From Parasponia andersonii (Eukaryota; Streptophyta; Magnoliopsida; Rosales; Cannabaceae), in assembly GCA_002914805.1 (NCBI GenBank), contig JXTB01000309.1, forward strand, positions 229,632 through 293,631: DNA of 64,000 bases, in the 5' to 3' direction. Positions within the stretch are counted from its first letter, which is position 1; each line of letters opens with the position of its first letter. Shown piece by piece: positions 1 to 11,312 of this stretch. The notes beneath the pieces were generated by a model. It was given only the letters and a program-made list of their open reading frames with translations. It did not search any database and had not been told where the DNA came from. The position numbers and the translations under genes were made by a program.

Positions 1-524
1 GGTAACTTTTGATCTAGGCAAAATAGAGTCACGAGATAGATACCTGGAGATTCCTCTCAACAATACGAATCCAACAAGCCTAATAATACAACCTAAAACG
101 ATGCCGAAAATTCAAAGAATCTTGTCGATATTCGTGTCTGACGACGTTGTGGTTCTCCAATGGCTCCTGCAGTTCAACAACAAGTGTGGGGTAGCTCGGT
201 GGTGTAGCATCGGCAGTCCTCGTAGTTGGATAAAGGCAGACGGTTGCGTAGTGAGCTTTGGCACTCTTCATGGTTCCTATGGTTGAGATTAAGGGAGAGA
301 ATAGTGAGAGTGTCGTGGGAAAAAGAAAGAGAGGAGAGGAAAAAGAGGAGTCCATGTGATGTTGCATGGAACTATGCAACGTTTTCAAATCCTTTCAGTT
401 TAGTCCCTAAAATATTTACATTTTAGTCTAGCTCCTTAAATCTTTTATAAATTAATCTCTCCATTATTTAATTAGAAAATTAATAAAATGACCCAAGTGT
501 CCCTTGAAAATTTGGGATTTTACA
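1..524 (-). mobile_element. Partial LTR of a gypsy-type retrotransposon, cut by the window edge
   Basis: Read on the minus strand, the sequence opens at 524 with TGTAAAATCCCAAATTTTC and continues through phrases usual in plant gypsy LTRs (CAAGGGACACTTGGGTC, then 'agggactaaactg'). A CT-rich stretch and a GC-richer leader follow towards position 1. The head resembles the LTR that begins at 63,632 and, more weakly, the LTRs of the element at 25,666. A 102-residue minus-strand frame at 80-388 lies in the GC-richer leader; I do not call it a gene. The other end lies outside the window, so LTR identity is inferred from the head and composition. Confidence 0.5.
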
Positions 525-916
525 TGAGTGTTCTTGGTGAAGTTTATTTATTTATTATTATTTTTTTAAAAAAATTGCAGCAAATCACATAACCTTTTGG
601 GCTGTGTTGATATATAGACATTTTTAAGCCTAAAACTTAGTATATGTCCATGCTTTAATAGTTATAGATAAATATCTATTCCATTTAAATTTTTATTTCT
701 ATTTCCTTGGTATTCTCCTCTGTCTCTATCTCTCTCTCTCTTTCTCTCTGTGTACATTCTCTCTTCTCCTCTCTCTCTAAGCTCTCTCCTTTTCTCTCTA
801 CTCCTCACTCTTTTTCTCTATTGCGCTTTCTCTCTGTTAAGCTCTCTCCTTTTCTCTCTACTAGTTACTCTCTTTCTCTCTTGTGCTTTCTCTCTCTCTC
901 TCTCCCCCTATACATG

Positions 917-921
<5 letters not shown>

Positions 922-945
<24 letters not shown>
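922..945. repeat. (AT)n microsatellite
   Basis: Uninterrupted AT dinucleotide run just after the CT-rich tract of the MULE left arm. A second, longer AT run lies at 1451-1480 in the same arm. Confidence 0.9.
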
Positions 946-950
<5 letters not shown>

Positions 951-1447
951 TTTGCATACTTTTTTTATGGTTTCAAAACCTTGCTTTTGGATCTAGCTCT
1001 TCTTCTCCGATAGTGGCTTATCTTCCAGCATTGTGAAATATATTGATTGAAGTATGATTTTTTTTTTTTTCATTTTTCTTGGTTATTTTCTTAATTGAAT
1101 TAGGGATTTTGAATTTTATTGCTAATTTGTGTTGCTATTATGATAAAATGTTTTGTTTAATCTTGTTTTTATTACAGTTTAGTGGTTATTTGTATATTTT
1201 TATATTTTTCTGAATTATTTTTCATAATTGGAAAATATTTTCTGTTTGGTTCATATAGTCTTAGCCGTGGTACATAGGATTTTTATAGTGGTACATGATT
1301 TTCCCGTTCTGTGGATATTATTGATAAACATGTTTAGTATTTTCTTATTTAGTTCATATATTTATGTTTGTGGTATATATAATTTCTATAGTGGTGTATT
1401 GTATTCATGTTTTGTAGTTATTATATATTTAATAATTTGCAGTTTGG

Positions 1448-1482
<35 letters not shown>

Positions 1483-2285
1483 CTGGTTGTGATATATGTG
1501 ATTTTTGTGATAATATGTGATATATATTTTTTTTCTCTAGCTTAGTGTTGTTAAGTACATGATTAGTATTTTGTATTTGATTAATGTATTTTTTGTTATA
1601 TATGATTTTTGTTGTAGTATATATATATTTTTTTCCTGTTAATCTTCACGAACATGTTAGATATTTTATTATTGGTTCATATGTTAGTTAAATTAGTTTT
1701 CAATTTAGGTTTATTAGTTAAATTATGTTAGTTCAATGTTACATTCTACTGGTTCATAATTAAATTGTACTAGTGCATTCGTTTAGTTCATAGATAAATT
1801 CTGTTGGTTCATAAGTTTATATGTGTGATTCATGAATTTATAACTATGTTTCATAACTTAAGTATTAAGAGATACTATTAATATTTTAATTCATAGTTAA
1901 ATGTATTGGTACATAGTTGAATTCTATTAGTTTATTATTAAACTTTCCTGGTTTATAACTAAATTCTATTAGTTCTCTTATAACTTTGTGGTTTATAAGT
2001 TTATTTGCATTATTCATAAGTTTAAAATTGTAGTTCATAAATTCATATGTGCGGTTCATAATTTTATATGTGTAGTTCATAAGTTCAAAAATTTTTACTT
2101 TCTAATATATGAGTTTAATTGATTCATATTTTTTTACTTGTTTGTCTATACTTTTGGTTTTTAAATTGCATATAGGAGTGCATACTTTTTTATAGACAAA
2201 TTTAAGTTAATTGTTTTATCGACAAATTTAATTTAACATTTTCATATGCTTTCATAAATTATGCTCTAAGAACTGATCAACACTT

Positions 2286-2359
2286 ATAATATCTATTATT
2301 TATACTAATTTTAACATGATATATAATATCTATTATTTATACTAATTTTAACATGATAT
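2286..2359. repeat. 37-bp direct tandem duplication
   Basis: Two identical adjacent copies (2286-2322 and 2323-2359) starting ATAATATCTATTATTTATAC, inside the MULE. The exactness suggests a recent slippage or duplication event. Confidence 0.85.
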
Positions 2360-3299
2360 GATATATATAGTTTTATACCTAGTATATGACTTATAAAATT
2401 TACTAGTTTCTTTCATAAAATTAAAGTTATTTATCGAATATTCATCATCCAAAGGATAGAGGCATTAAGGATGGATGTGAGCTTAGAAGATATAGTGCAA
2501 GACAAAATGGCATTTTAGAGGCAAAAGATGGTTATAGAACTTCATCACTATACTGAAGGGAAGATGAGAAATGGCTACAAAAGCAGTAAAGAAATAGAAA
2601 AGTGAAGTTAATGATGAAGATACAATTTTTTTTGGTGTAATTAGATTGAGAAAAATTTAAAATTAAATGAAGTTTGTTCATTTGATAATGGTGATTATTT
2701 TTAATTGTGAAGATGATAATATTTTATCATTGATTCATGAATACATATTGAAATATTATGTCTTCATGAAAATATCATTGAATTCATTACATTTTGAGTA
2801 TACTTTTGAAATATTATTGTAACTCAAAATCTTTTTCTTTTTCTTCTTTTTCTTGCTATACTGATAGAATAACATATGAAATAATGTGCAAGAATAACGA
2901 TTCATAAACTTAAGTATGAGGTTCGTTGATTTTGTATTCAATTTATATATTCACAAACTTATGCACATATTAGGTTCATAAAACAATTTGAGTAGTTCAT
3001 AAACTTACATATATGGTTCACGTATTATGTGTACATAAAAAAATAAACTAGGTACATGAATCTATAAACAAAGTACATAAACGTATGAATCATTTTGTTT
3101 GAACAATTCTTGATTATATACTTCTTAATACATATTACATGATACACATATATTTTGATATGCTACTGATCAAAACAAATAAACTTTTAAAAAATAATGA
3201 ACAAGTAAGAATAAATCGAAAAGTATAATAACGAATTGGTATAAAACACTATGTAAAAAAAGAATACTACAACTCTAGCAACAAGAACCTAATAATCGG

Positions 3300-3497
3300 T
3301 TATGAGTTTTCATCTTCTTTGAAACACTTTTGCAATTCTACATAGAACAAATTTTTGCAAGTTTTTTTATTATGGCTATATTGTTTGTATTGACCATACT
3401 ACACGTATTTCTTTTAGAACTCATCAGCAGAGAGGATTCGCTTCTTTTTCGGCCTGCCAACATTAGCTTTCTCAATAGCACGTGGGAGAATCACTTG
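3300..3497 (-). pseudogene. C-terminal remnant of a Mutator-like (MULE) transposase
   Basis: Reading down from 3497 on the minus strand gives a peptide with an AT-hook (VGRPKKKRILSADEF), then an in-frame stop, a second stop, and YGQYKQYSHNKKTC. That is the order seen at the C-terminus of MULE transposases after the SWIM finger: a basic GRPKKKR stretch, then a CX2CX4HX4C zinc knuckle. The last His and Cys keep their spacing, but the first two cysteines are now tyrosines, so the knuckle cannot bind zinc normally. The frame ends at a TAA at 3300-3302. No catalytic DDE core was found in the rest of the element. Family assignment is from motif recall, not a search. Confidence 0.6.
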
Positions 3498-4880
3498 CTC
3501 TCAATGAACAACTCCAATTAGATTAAGTTCCAATTAGATGATAAACTACATTATAAAAAAAAAAATTAGGTACATAAATCTAAAGATAAGGTATATAAGT
3601 ATATGAACCATAATAAAAAGTAGTCATCCAGACATTATTCCAAAAAAATAAAATATGTACATAATTATGTATACAAGGTTCATAAGCATACGAGCCACAA
3701 AAAAAAGCACAGATACCAAATACAAAGCATTAAATATGTTCAATAATGCTATACCATGATCAAAAATATATTACCACAAAAATCACATATATATACCACA
3801 ACCACAAATATATGAACTAAATAACAAAAATGCAAGATTTACAAGATGCTAATATTATATACCCACCTCAAAAATCCTATATAGCACGTCCCAAATTTAT
3901 GAACCAAAAAATAAAATACTTAACATGTTTATAAACAAAAACTAGAGAGCAGAAATATCATATACCAGCACAAAGAATTCATGAACTGAACTAAAATAAT
4001 GAGTATGTTGAGCAACAAAAATCAATAAATAGTAATACCATATACCACCGCAAAACACGTATGTACAACTACAAAATAATTCATGAATCATTACTAATTA
4101 CGAAAAATAATTCAAAAATCATATACCATGACCGAAAATACCATATATAACCTTAAAATTCAAATATACCATAACCTAAAATATATGAACTAAATAAGAA
4201 AATACTTAACATGTAAAAGCTAAATAAAAGAAATACTATATACCAGAACAAATATTACATAAACCATGACAAAGAATCTATGAACCGAACTAAAATAGTG
4301 AACATCTTCAGCAATAAAAAATGATGAATAGTAATATTATATACCACCACAAAAAACATATATACTGCGATAAAAAATTCATGAACCAATACCAATTACA
4401 AAAAATTAGTAGTACTTGCAAAATAAATTAGCAATAAAAATTAAAAGACCCAAAATAAGATACAATACAATAAAATAAAGTCAAAATCAAAATCAAAACT
4501 CATATCAACAACACAATACTTACCTCTAAAGACGAAGAATAAATTTGCCAAAAATACTGTCAGAGAATAATCTCAAAACGCCAAAAAACTTGAAAAAATT
4601 TATAAGAGAAGAACCTCAAAAGCACTAGAAAATATGAAAAATTTTGTCCGAAATAAGAGAAAGAGAGAGATAGAGTGAGAGAGAGAGACGAAGAGAGAGG
4701 AAGAACAAGAGAAAATGATTAAAAAAAAAAGAGCAAAAGGGAGAAAAAAATAACTGGGAAGAGCAAAAAGGAAAATCAAAAGACAACTTTAAATGATATA
4801 GACATTTAGCTATAAGATTTAAAAATTGGCCACCTACTTAAAACAAATTAAAAAAATGGTCATCTACCACATTATCTCTA

Positions 4881-7208
4881 TTCTTTTCTTCACTGCCATA
4901 AGGCCTTTATGATGGATTAAAATAAACAAGAGATTTTTGTCATAACGACCATTATCCAGAAATTAAATCAAGCACTAAAATCTATCACTCAAAATTCAAA
5001 GTAAATTTGAGTTCAGAAGTCCCAACATATGTAAATATATATATATATATATATATATCTATATATATAAGTTGAGAGAATGAAATTTCGATTATTAGGA
5101 TTTTAAAAGTGTTAAAAATTTTAAAAGACCCCGTTTGTTTCATTGATTTTAGCTGGTGATCTTGGCTATGGAATGGGAGAATTTTCCAATTAAAAAAGGT
5201 ACGGAGGTCTTTTCTAAAAAAAAAAAGAAGGTACGAAGGAAAGAGCAAGAGCAAAATGAGGAAAATGAAAAGAGAAATATTTATATATTTTATTCTCTCT
5301 TCTTTAAGTGATTTAGATTGGGTGTTCATGAGTGCAAAAGAAGCCTCTTAAAATTAACGATCCGATTTGGATGAAAGGCTACAACGTAGCATGTATCAAT
5401 GCGGTCATAGAAGCCCCCAATAATTATTACCAACATCAAGAGAAGCCAATTTATTTGCACAATTATTAGGTTGCTTATGTATACGAGGAAAATGTACATT
5501 CGCTCTTAATCAAATCTAGAGTGTTCTTCCACTCATTGAGAAGGTGCCTAGGAATACACGAAGAGTCAGCCTTCCCCTTATTAATAATACGAGTGACTCT
5601 TTATCCACAAAAGATGACATTGACAACCATATTACCACGCAAAGTTAATGGCAGTCACAATCTCCCATTATTTAGCTTCTACCGCAAAAATCTCCCCCTC
5701 CCCCCAAAAAAAAGTACCAAAACCAGTATAATTGTGAAAGAACCCCCAAGCTCCCAGTGGATTATTGGAAAAAGGTTTTTTACATGTATTTGAAAAAAAA
5801 AAAAAAAAAATTGTGTGCCCTCGATGAAAATCAGTTAAAATTGTGCCTAAAATTATATTGGGCTATCATTATCTTCTGCACAATGGGTTTAGTAAAGACA
5901 AAAGGGAAAGGTACACCCAATATTGGCTTCTTATGTGTTACATCATAAGAGCATCAACTTATTTTCTCTATCTTTTGCTTTTTTCTATACGACTTGTGGA
6001 AGCAAGGAATAAGCTCACGTTTTTTTTTTTTTTCAGAACCATTACACTCGAAGGACCCAGCACAAAGAAGAAATCACTAATAAATCCTTCCACATTTCTT
6101 TTTCTTTAAAGATCACATACTTCCTTGGAGGCAATATTGAGAATTTTAGAGTAATGAAACAACACATAAGGTTTTTTATTCTTTAATATCTCACTATGGT
6201 GCAAATGAGTAGAGTTTAAAAGCTCGCAAATGAGTAGAGTTTAAAAGCTCCTTTCACTCCTACTCAAAAATTCTTGACAATAAATACCTTAAAATTGCCT
6301 AAAATGCTTTTCAGAAATTTGCTTTCTTGAAACTTAGGGACAAAAATCACTCTTTGGACAGATTCTAAGAGAACCCAAGCAACCCGATGGAGTACTCCAC
6401 GCGAAGAAGTGAAATCCGAAAGTCCTTTTTCTATTGTAAAATTTTTTGAACAAAATTTTTTTAGTCTTAATTGTATTATATGCTCTTACTGAATGAATTT
6501 TCTCGGCCCTGCTTCAGTTTTAGTGTACTTTATTTTACAGATTTGAGCTTCAATAGACATAATGTTAATAATTAGGTAATGACAAAAATATTGGCAACTT
6601 TGGCATTTTTTTATTTGGAAGAGCAAAGAATTTTCGTGCACAATGGCATTAGAAATAATGACATTTCTTTTCCTTTTTTTTTTTGAGGATCAAAAGAAAA
6701 AATGACACTAGAAAAAAAAAAAAAACAGAATTACAACTCTTTTTTAATTTTATAGTAACCAAGCCAATTTTCCCTAACTGGGTTGTTAACTAAACGACAT
6801 TATCTTGATTTTATCCAAAGTTCCAAACGGAATGATAATAACGATACCTTAAAAATACCGGTTGTTCAAATTCATCCTAGACGACATGTAGTTCATGCAT
6901 CTAACGACCTCAGTCCTCAATTTTAAGTGTATATTTGTTTTCCAATACATTAAATTCCGTTAAATTCAATGCGAGGGAGGAAGGGAGGGGCCTTCGTTCC
7001 CCACGGAAAGCTTCGTACCGTTGACGTGGAACGTAGAAGAAAGTAACGTTATACTCACGCCACATATGACTAACAAAATATCACAAATATTCCAAATTAA
7101 ATAATTACATAAATAAAAAAACAAAAAATAGAATAAAGCAAAAACTTCCGATTCAAACGACCCGAACGACCTCCGTCGTTGACCGTCCCAACCCAAAAAT
7201 TCTCATCT
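4881..7208. other. Intergenic AT-rich sequence upstream of the seven-exon gene
   Basis: No coding region is supported here. It contains an (AT)n run at 5036-5058, several A or T homopolymers, and a perfect 25-bp tandem duplication at 6201-6250. Short frames such as 5521-5793 and 5843-6109 on the plus strand show no recognisable motif and have low-complexity composition. The stretch directly before 7286 is the presumed promoter. Confidence 0.7.
6201..6250. repeat. 25-bp direct tandem duplication
   Basis: The unit GCAAATGAGTAGAGTTTAAA + AGCTC occurs twice in succession without mismatch, in intergenic sequence. Confidence 0.85.
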
Positions 7209-7209
7209 G

Positions 7210-7225
7210 TTTAGGGTTAGGGTTT
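7210..7225. promoter_or_regulatory. Telo-box (TTTAGGGTTAGGGTTT) near the likely transcription start
   Basis: A double TTTAGGG unit lies 61 bases before the start codon of the gene at 7286. In plants this telo-box motif is common around transcription starts of housekeeping genes. A second TTTTAGGGTTAGGGTT occurs at about 7337-7352 inside the coding sequence, where it encodes part of the hydrophobic leader. The position fits a core-promoter or 5' UTR role; function is inferred. Confidence 0.45.
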
Positions 7226-7285
7226 CTGACGTTCTGCAACTCTAGAAGTTGAATCGAGGAAGAAGCCGTGCCCGTGCAATAATCC

Positions 7286-10226
7286 ATGTCTCTGCTCCCT
7301 TCTCCCAATTCATGGCTTTTGTTCTTCATTTTCTGGTTTTTAGGGTTAGGGTTCGGGAGAGCTTTGAAGGTGCCGTTTAGGGTCAATGACGTGCTTCCGG
7401 TTCTGCCTCATCAGATTTCATGGCCGGTGCTCAACAATTTCCACAGTGCTGTGGATTTGTTGCCCTATTTTGTTGGATCGGTCTCTCCTAACAATGGGTC
7501 TATTGAGTGGAAAGGAGCTTGCTTTCACGGTAACGAGGCTCACATCGAGTTCACCGGCGGTGATCGAGGTGAACCCGGTTTGGGAGGTGGCGTCCTCTAT
7601 CTGAAGGTGTGATATTTGCCCTTTTCTAGTCCTGAATTATTACCATAATCAGTATTATTGCAACTTTATATGGTAAATATCAAAATTTAACTTTGAATGT
7701 GAAGGAGGTAAGTAATTGCTTGGCCAAACCACATCAAATTCATTTGCTTGACTTGTCGACTTTACAGTTTAAATGCATATAAGGAAATTGTTAAAACTGA
7801 ACTTAGTGCTTTATATGGGTTCCAAATCATTTTTAGGAAGTAGGAAGGCATGTGACAAGTTCATGTTCTATCATTGTATACTTTAGTGTCAATAGTCTTT
7901 GATACCATGCAGATTTTGAATTAGAGGAATAAATTAATTTATTCCAAGAAATTTTTATTTCGTTTTGGGCCATATATTATATCGTTTTCAAGTTAATTTA
8001 TTGCTCTTGTCCGTCTGCAGACATCTGAAGCCCACAGCTGGACTTGTATGGATCTGTATGTTTTTGCAACACCCTACCGGATAACATGGGATTACTACTT
8101 CTCTGCTCGAGAACATACATTGAAATTTGACTCATGGGAGGAGTCCGCCGAGATGGAATATGTATGGTCAAGTCATTTGTATTTCGCATAGATTCCGTAC
8201 CAGACGCCATATTTGACTATTTAACGGACTTTTGAGCAGGTAAAGCAGCACGGGGTCTCTGTATTTCTCATGCCATCGGGGATGCTGGGAACCCTTCTTT
8301 CTTTAGTAGATGTCTTGCCTCTGTTTTCGAACACTGGTTGGGGTCAGAATGCAAACCTAGCTTTTTTAAAGAAGCACATGGGTGCCACATTTGAGAAACG
8401 TCCCAAGCCTTGGCGAGTGACTATCAACCCTGAAGATGTTCACTCTGGTGACTTTTTAGCAGTTTCGAAGATTCGTGGCCGCTGGGGGGGATTTGAGACA
8501 TTAGAAAAATGGGTAACAGGTGCATTTGCTGGCCATACAGCCGTGTGTCTGAAGGATGACGAGGGCAATCTCTGGGTTGGTGAATCAGGACACGAGAATG
8601 AGAAGGTATATTGATATTGTATAACTGATATATGCATTTGGAATTACACTGAGTCTGTTGAATCAGGTGTAATTTGGTTTTAGATTTTAAAAATTAAGTG
8701 GTGTTCATTAAAAGATGTTTGTGCTCCTTTGAAAAAAATAATAATAATAAAAAATAAATAAAGATGTTTATGCAACATTTGTTTCTATTTGTCTGACGAT
8801 ATATATATATGTGCATGTGGCTTTGGAACAGTCAGTTGAAACTGATTCTCCTAGTCCTTACTTAAGTACTGAATTACTGTGATGATTACATGTATCTGCA
8901 GGGTGAAGAAATTATAGTGGTGATTCCTTGGGATGAATGGTGGGAATTGGCACTTAAGGATGATTCTAACCCACAGATAGCCTTGCTTCCCTTGCATCCT
9001 GATTTGCATGAGAAATTCAACTCAACAGCTGCTTGGGATTATGCTCGAAGCATGTCCGGGAAGCCATATGGATACCATAACATGATATTTAGTTGGATTG
9101 ACACCATGTCTGACAACTATCCTCCACCTCTTGATGCTCACTTGGTATGCATATACGTTAAACATTTGGTGTACTGTAGTGTGGAATTGAAATGTAGATC
9201 TTTAGTGTATTTTGTGGCTAAAAGATATAATTTGGTAGCAGTTTCAAGCTCAAGAGCACCAAAATGGGTTTCATTGTTTTGGTTACGTTAATTAGTCATG
9301 ATTGAGAGTAACGTTAATTAGTCATGATTGGGAGTGTGTACAATGTGTACCTCTGCATTGTTTCATATTTTTCTGACATCCATATAACAGCACCAAGCAG
9401 GTCTACAATGCATGTTTGGATGTACACGTGCACTTAAAAATAACAGGTTCATTGTGCTTTATCTTAACTCATCAGCTTTTGTTTTCAGGTTGTTTCTGTC
9501 ATGTCTATGTGGACTAGAATGCAGCCCGCATATGCTGCGAATATGTGGAATGAAGCTCTGAATAAGCGGCTGGGGACTGAGGTAATTTTCTGTTGTCCTT
9601 AAGGTCGTCTTTACCTTGGAGACAATTTTAAATCATTCTGACTTAATGTGTCCCTGAATTCCCCTAGTCTATTACCTCTAGCTCTCTTATTGAATATGCT
9701 TTCTTACTTTTTCACCTATCCTTTCCTTCAGGGTTTGGATTTGTACGAGATTTTAGCTGAGACTGAAAAGCAGGGCATAGCCTTTGATCAGTTGCTTACA
9801 ATTCCAGAACAAGATGAATGGGTATACAGTGATGGGAAGTCTACAACATGTGTTGCCTTTATCCTTTCAATGTACAAAGAGGCTGGAATTTTTGGGCCAG
9901 TTACAAACTCTATTCAAGTTACTGAATTCACTGTAAGTCATTTACGAGTTAACCTGGATGAACTCTTAACTGTTTTTGGTAACTAAGCACAGCCTTAATG
10001 AATTATTCTGCAGATTCGTGATGCATATATGCTCAAGATTTATGAGGATAACCATACACGCTTGCCAAGTTGGTGCAACACTGAGAATGGACTGCTTCCA
10101 TTCTGCCAGATCCTTGGAGAGTATCGGATGGAACTGCCTGAATACAACACGATTGAGCCATATGTCAACATGAATGAGAATTGCCCTTCTCTTCCTCCTA
10201 CCTATAACAGGCCTATTCAGTGTTAA
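7286..10226 (+). CDS. Secretory-pathway permuted NlpC/P60 (papain-like) family protein, seven exons, 525 residues
   Basis: Exons 7286-7606, 8021-8161, 8240-8605, 8902-9144, 9489-9581, 9732-9932 and 10014-10226 join without breaking frame. Every intron has GT-AG ends and sits in phase 0, so each exon is a whole number of codons; stop TAA at 10224. Residues 1-27 (MSLLPSPNSWLLFFIFWFLG...) look like a signal peptide, so the protein probably enters the ER or is secreted. Exon 3 has VHSGDF (residues 221-226) and then GAFAGHTAV with His253; exon 6 has KSTTCVAF with Cys428. This order, a GD motif and His followed much later by Cys, is that of permuted NlpC/P60 (YiiX-like) cysteine hydrolases, so His253 and Cys428 are the candidate catalytic pair. 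Plants carry conserved homologues of this long protein, but I know of no settled substrate. Gene structure is firm; the enzymatic role is inference. Confidence 0.85.
9285..9336. repeat. 26-bp tandem duplication in intron 4
   Basis: The phrase ACGTTAATTAGTCATGATTG + GAGTA/GGAGTG occurs twice back to back in the intron between 9145 and 9488. Copies differ at about two positions. It affects no splice signal. Confidence 0.8.
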
Positions 10227-10911
10227 ATATAAGTTCCGTCCATGTTTATGTTGTAGCGGATTTACTTCATTTCAAGTTCTAAGATGTCCAACAGAGTCTC
10301 CACAGACATTTCTACAAGTACTTCCTATTGTCTCAGTTCCGCTACAGTTATCAATATCTGTGGTCTGTACATAATTGCTACCAAGTAAAGTGCTGTTAAA
10401 CTTATTCAGGCTTCCCAAGAATAATAGTAAAGAACGAAAGTGGACAATTCTCCGAGACTTGTTAAACTGTTATTGTAGCGCTTGATGTGGATCCATATTC
10501 CGGTAAACTATATTCGGCAACTGTGTAATGACTATTGATAAAATACAAGAGCTAACCGAATGTGAAAGTGTTATTTCGGTTACAAATGTGTAATCATACT
10601 TACAAGTTGCAGCTTCTCTCTTTCTGATTAATCAGCCTTAGCTCTGCTTCCACGCCATATGCTTACGTCCAAACCGAACAATGTTTGGCTGGGATAGAAA
10701 TATATACAAAAGTGCTCAAGGATTATTGTATTTATTTTCTTAAATGCTTGAGGCACGTGAGAATTCGAACTTTTAACCGTTATAGCCGACGTGATAATTA
10801 ATTTAAATTAAAGTCATCGCCCCTCTTAAAGCTACAAGAAATTGCTGTATAAAACTCGTAGTACTCATCTTTGTTACACCAATGTGAACATAAAGAGGTA
10901 AAGGAATGAAT
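10227..10911. other. 3' UTR and convergent intergenic spacer
   Basis: Between the stop of the seven-exon gene and the poly(A) signal of the minus-strand gene. It holds the 3' UTR of the former; several A-rich candidate poly(A) signals are present but none is decisive. No coding signal was seen. Confidence 0.6.
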
Positions 10912-10917
10912 TTTATT
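10912..10917 (-). terminator. Poly(A) signal AATAAA of the small minus-strand gene
   Basis: AATAAA on the minus strand, about 138 bases downstream of the stop codon at 11055-11057, a usual distance for a plant 3' UTR. Confidence 0.5.
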
Positions 10918-11054
10918 GCGAAAATAACAAAGGAAATGAATAAAGTGTACATGTAACTAAACAACCAAACAAGTTACAACAACACAACAGAAGTTAATGC
11001 TAAATACAAAAGAAAAAGTACAGGAAAAAACAAAAAGAAAAAAAAGAGTAAGCC

Positions 11055-11312
11055 CTAATGCTTTCTTGTGGTCTTGTGGTATTTCGCTTTGATCCAACGA
11101 GCACCGATGGTTGCTCCGATCTTAACTCTCATGATGCCACGAGAGGCGGCGACCTTCGTCTTGCCAAATCCATCTTCCATCTTCTTGGAATACTTACCTT
11201 TAGGACGTCCACCAAGGGTCCTTGTCTCATAAACAGGAGCTGGTTTTGGTTCGTTGGTGTCCCATTGATCAGCCCATGAGGTCTCATAAGAGCCGTTCGA
11301 TTCCATTTCCAA
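11055..11312 (-). CDS. Small conserved basic plant protein, 85 residues, function unknown
   Basis: One uninterrupted frame from ATG at 11312 to TAG at 11055. The N-terminal part is acidic and polar with the phrase SWADQWD (residues 12-18). The rest is rich in Lys, Arg and Gly (GGRPKGKYSKKMEDGFGKTK), and the protein ends WIKAKYHKTTRKH. There are no membrane segments, no signal peptide and no cysteines. I recall short plant proteins with the same SWADQWD start and KYHKTTQKH-like end, so I take it as a real plant-specific family; I know of no function. It is convergent with the gene ending at 10226. The nearest in-frame Met alternative is residue 3 (MEMES), which would change little. Confidence 0.75.
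   Translation of the reverse strand: MEMESNGSYETSWADQWDTNEPKPAPVYETRTLGGRPKGKYSKKMEDGFGKTKVAASRGIMRVKIGATIGARWIKAKYHKTTRKH

Larger units (their letters stand above)
600..4880 (-). mobile_element. Decayed Mutator-like element with long terminal inverted repeats
   Basis: The segment from about 612 to 2130 is recovered in inverted orientation between about 2900 and 4863. Outer ends match imperfectly: GACATTTTTAAGCC... at 617 against the complement of ...AAATGGTCATC at 4853-4864, and both lead into TAGATAAATATCTAT-like and CATTTAAA blocks. CT-rich sequence at 716-905 matches GA-rich sequence at 4660-4700. Inner arms share a recurring phrase close to AACATGTTTAGTATTTT followed by GTTCATATAT. The centre carries the end of a Mutator-type transposase on the minus strand (3300-3497). 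I could not fix the exact ends or find the 9-bp target duplication expected for this superfamily. Confidence 0.65.

Noticed and set aside
707..1036. Ser/Leu-rich frames over the CT tract
   Set aside because: Translation of microsatellite sequence inside the MULE arm.
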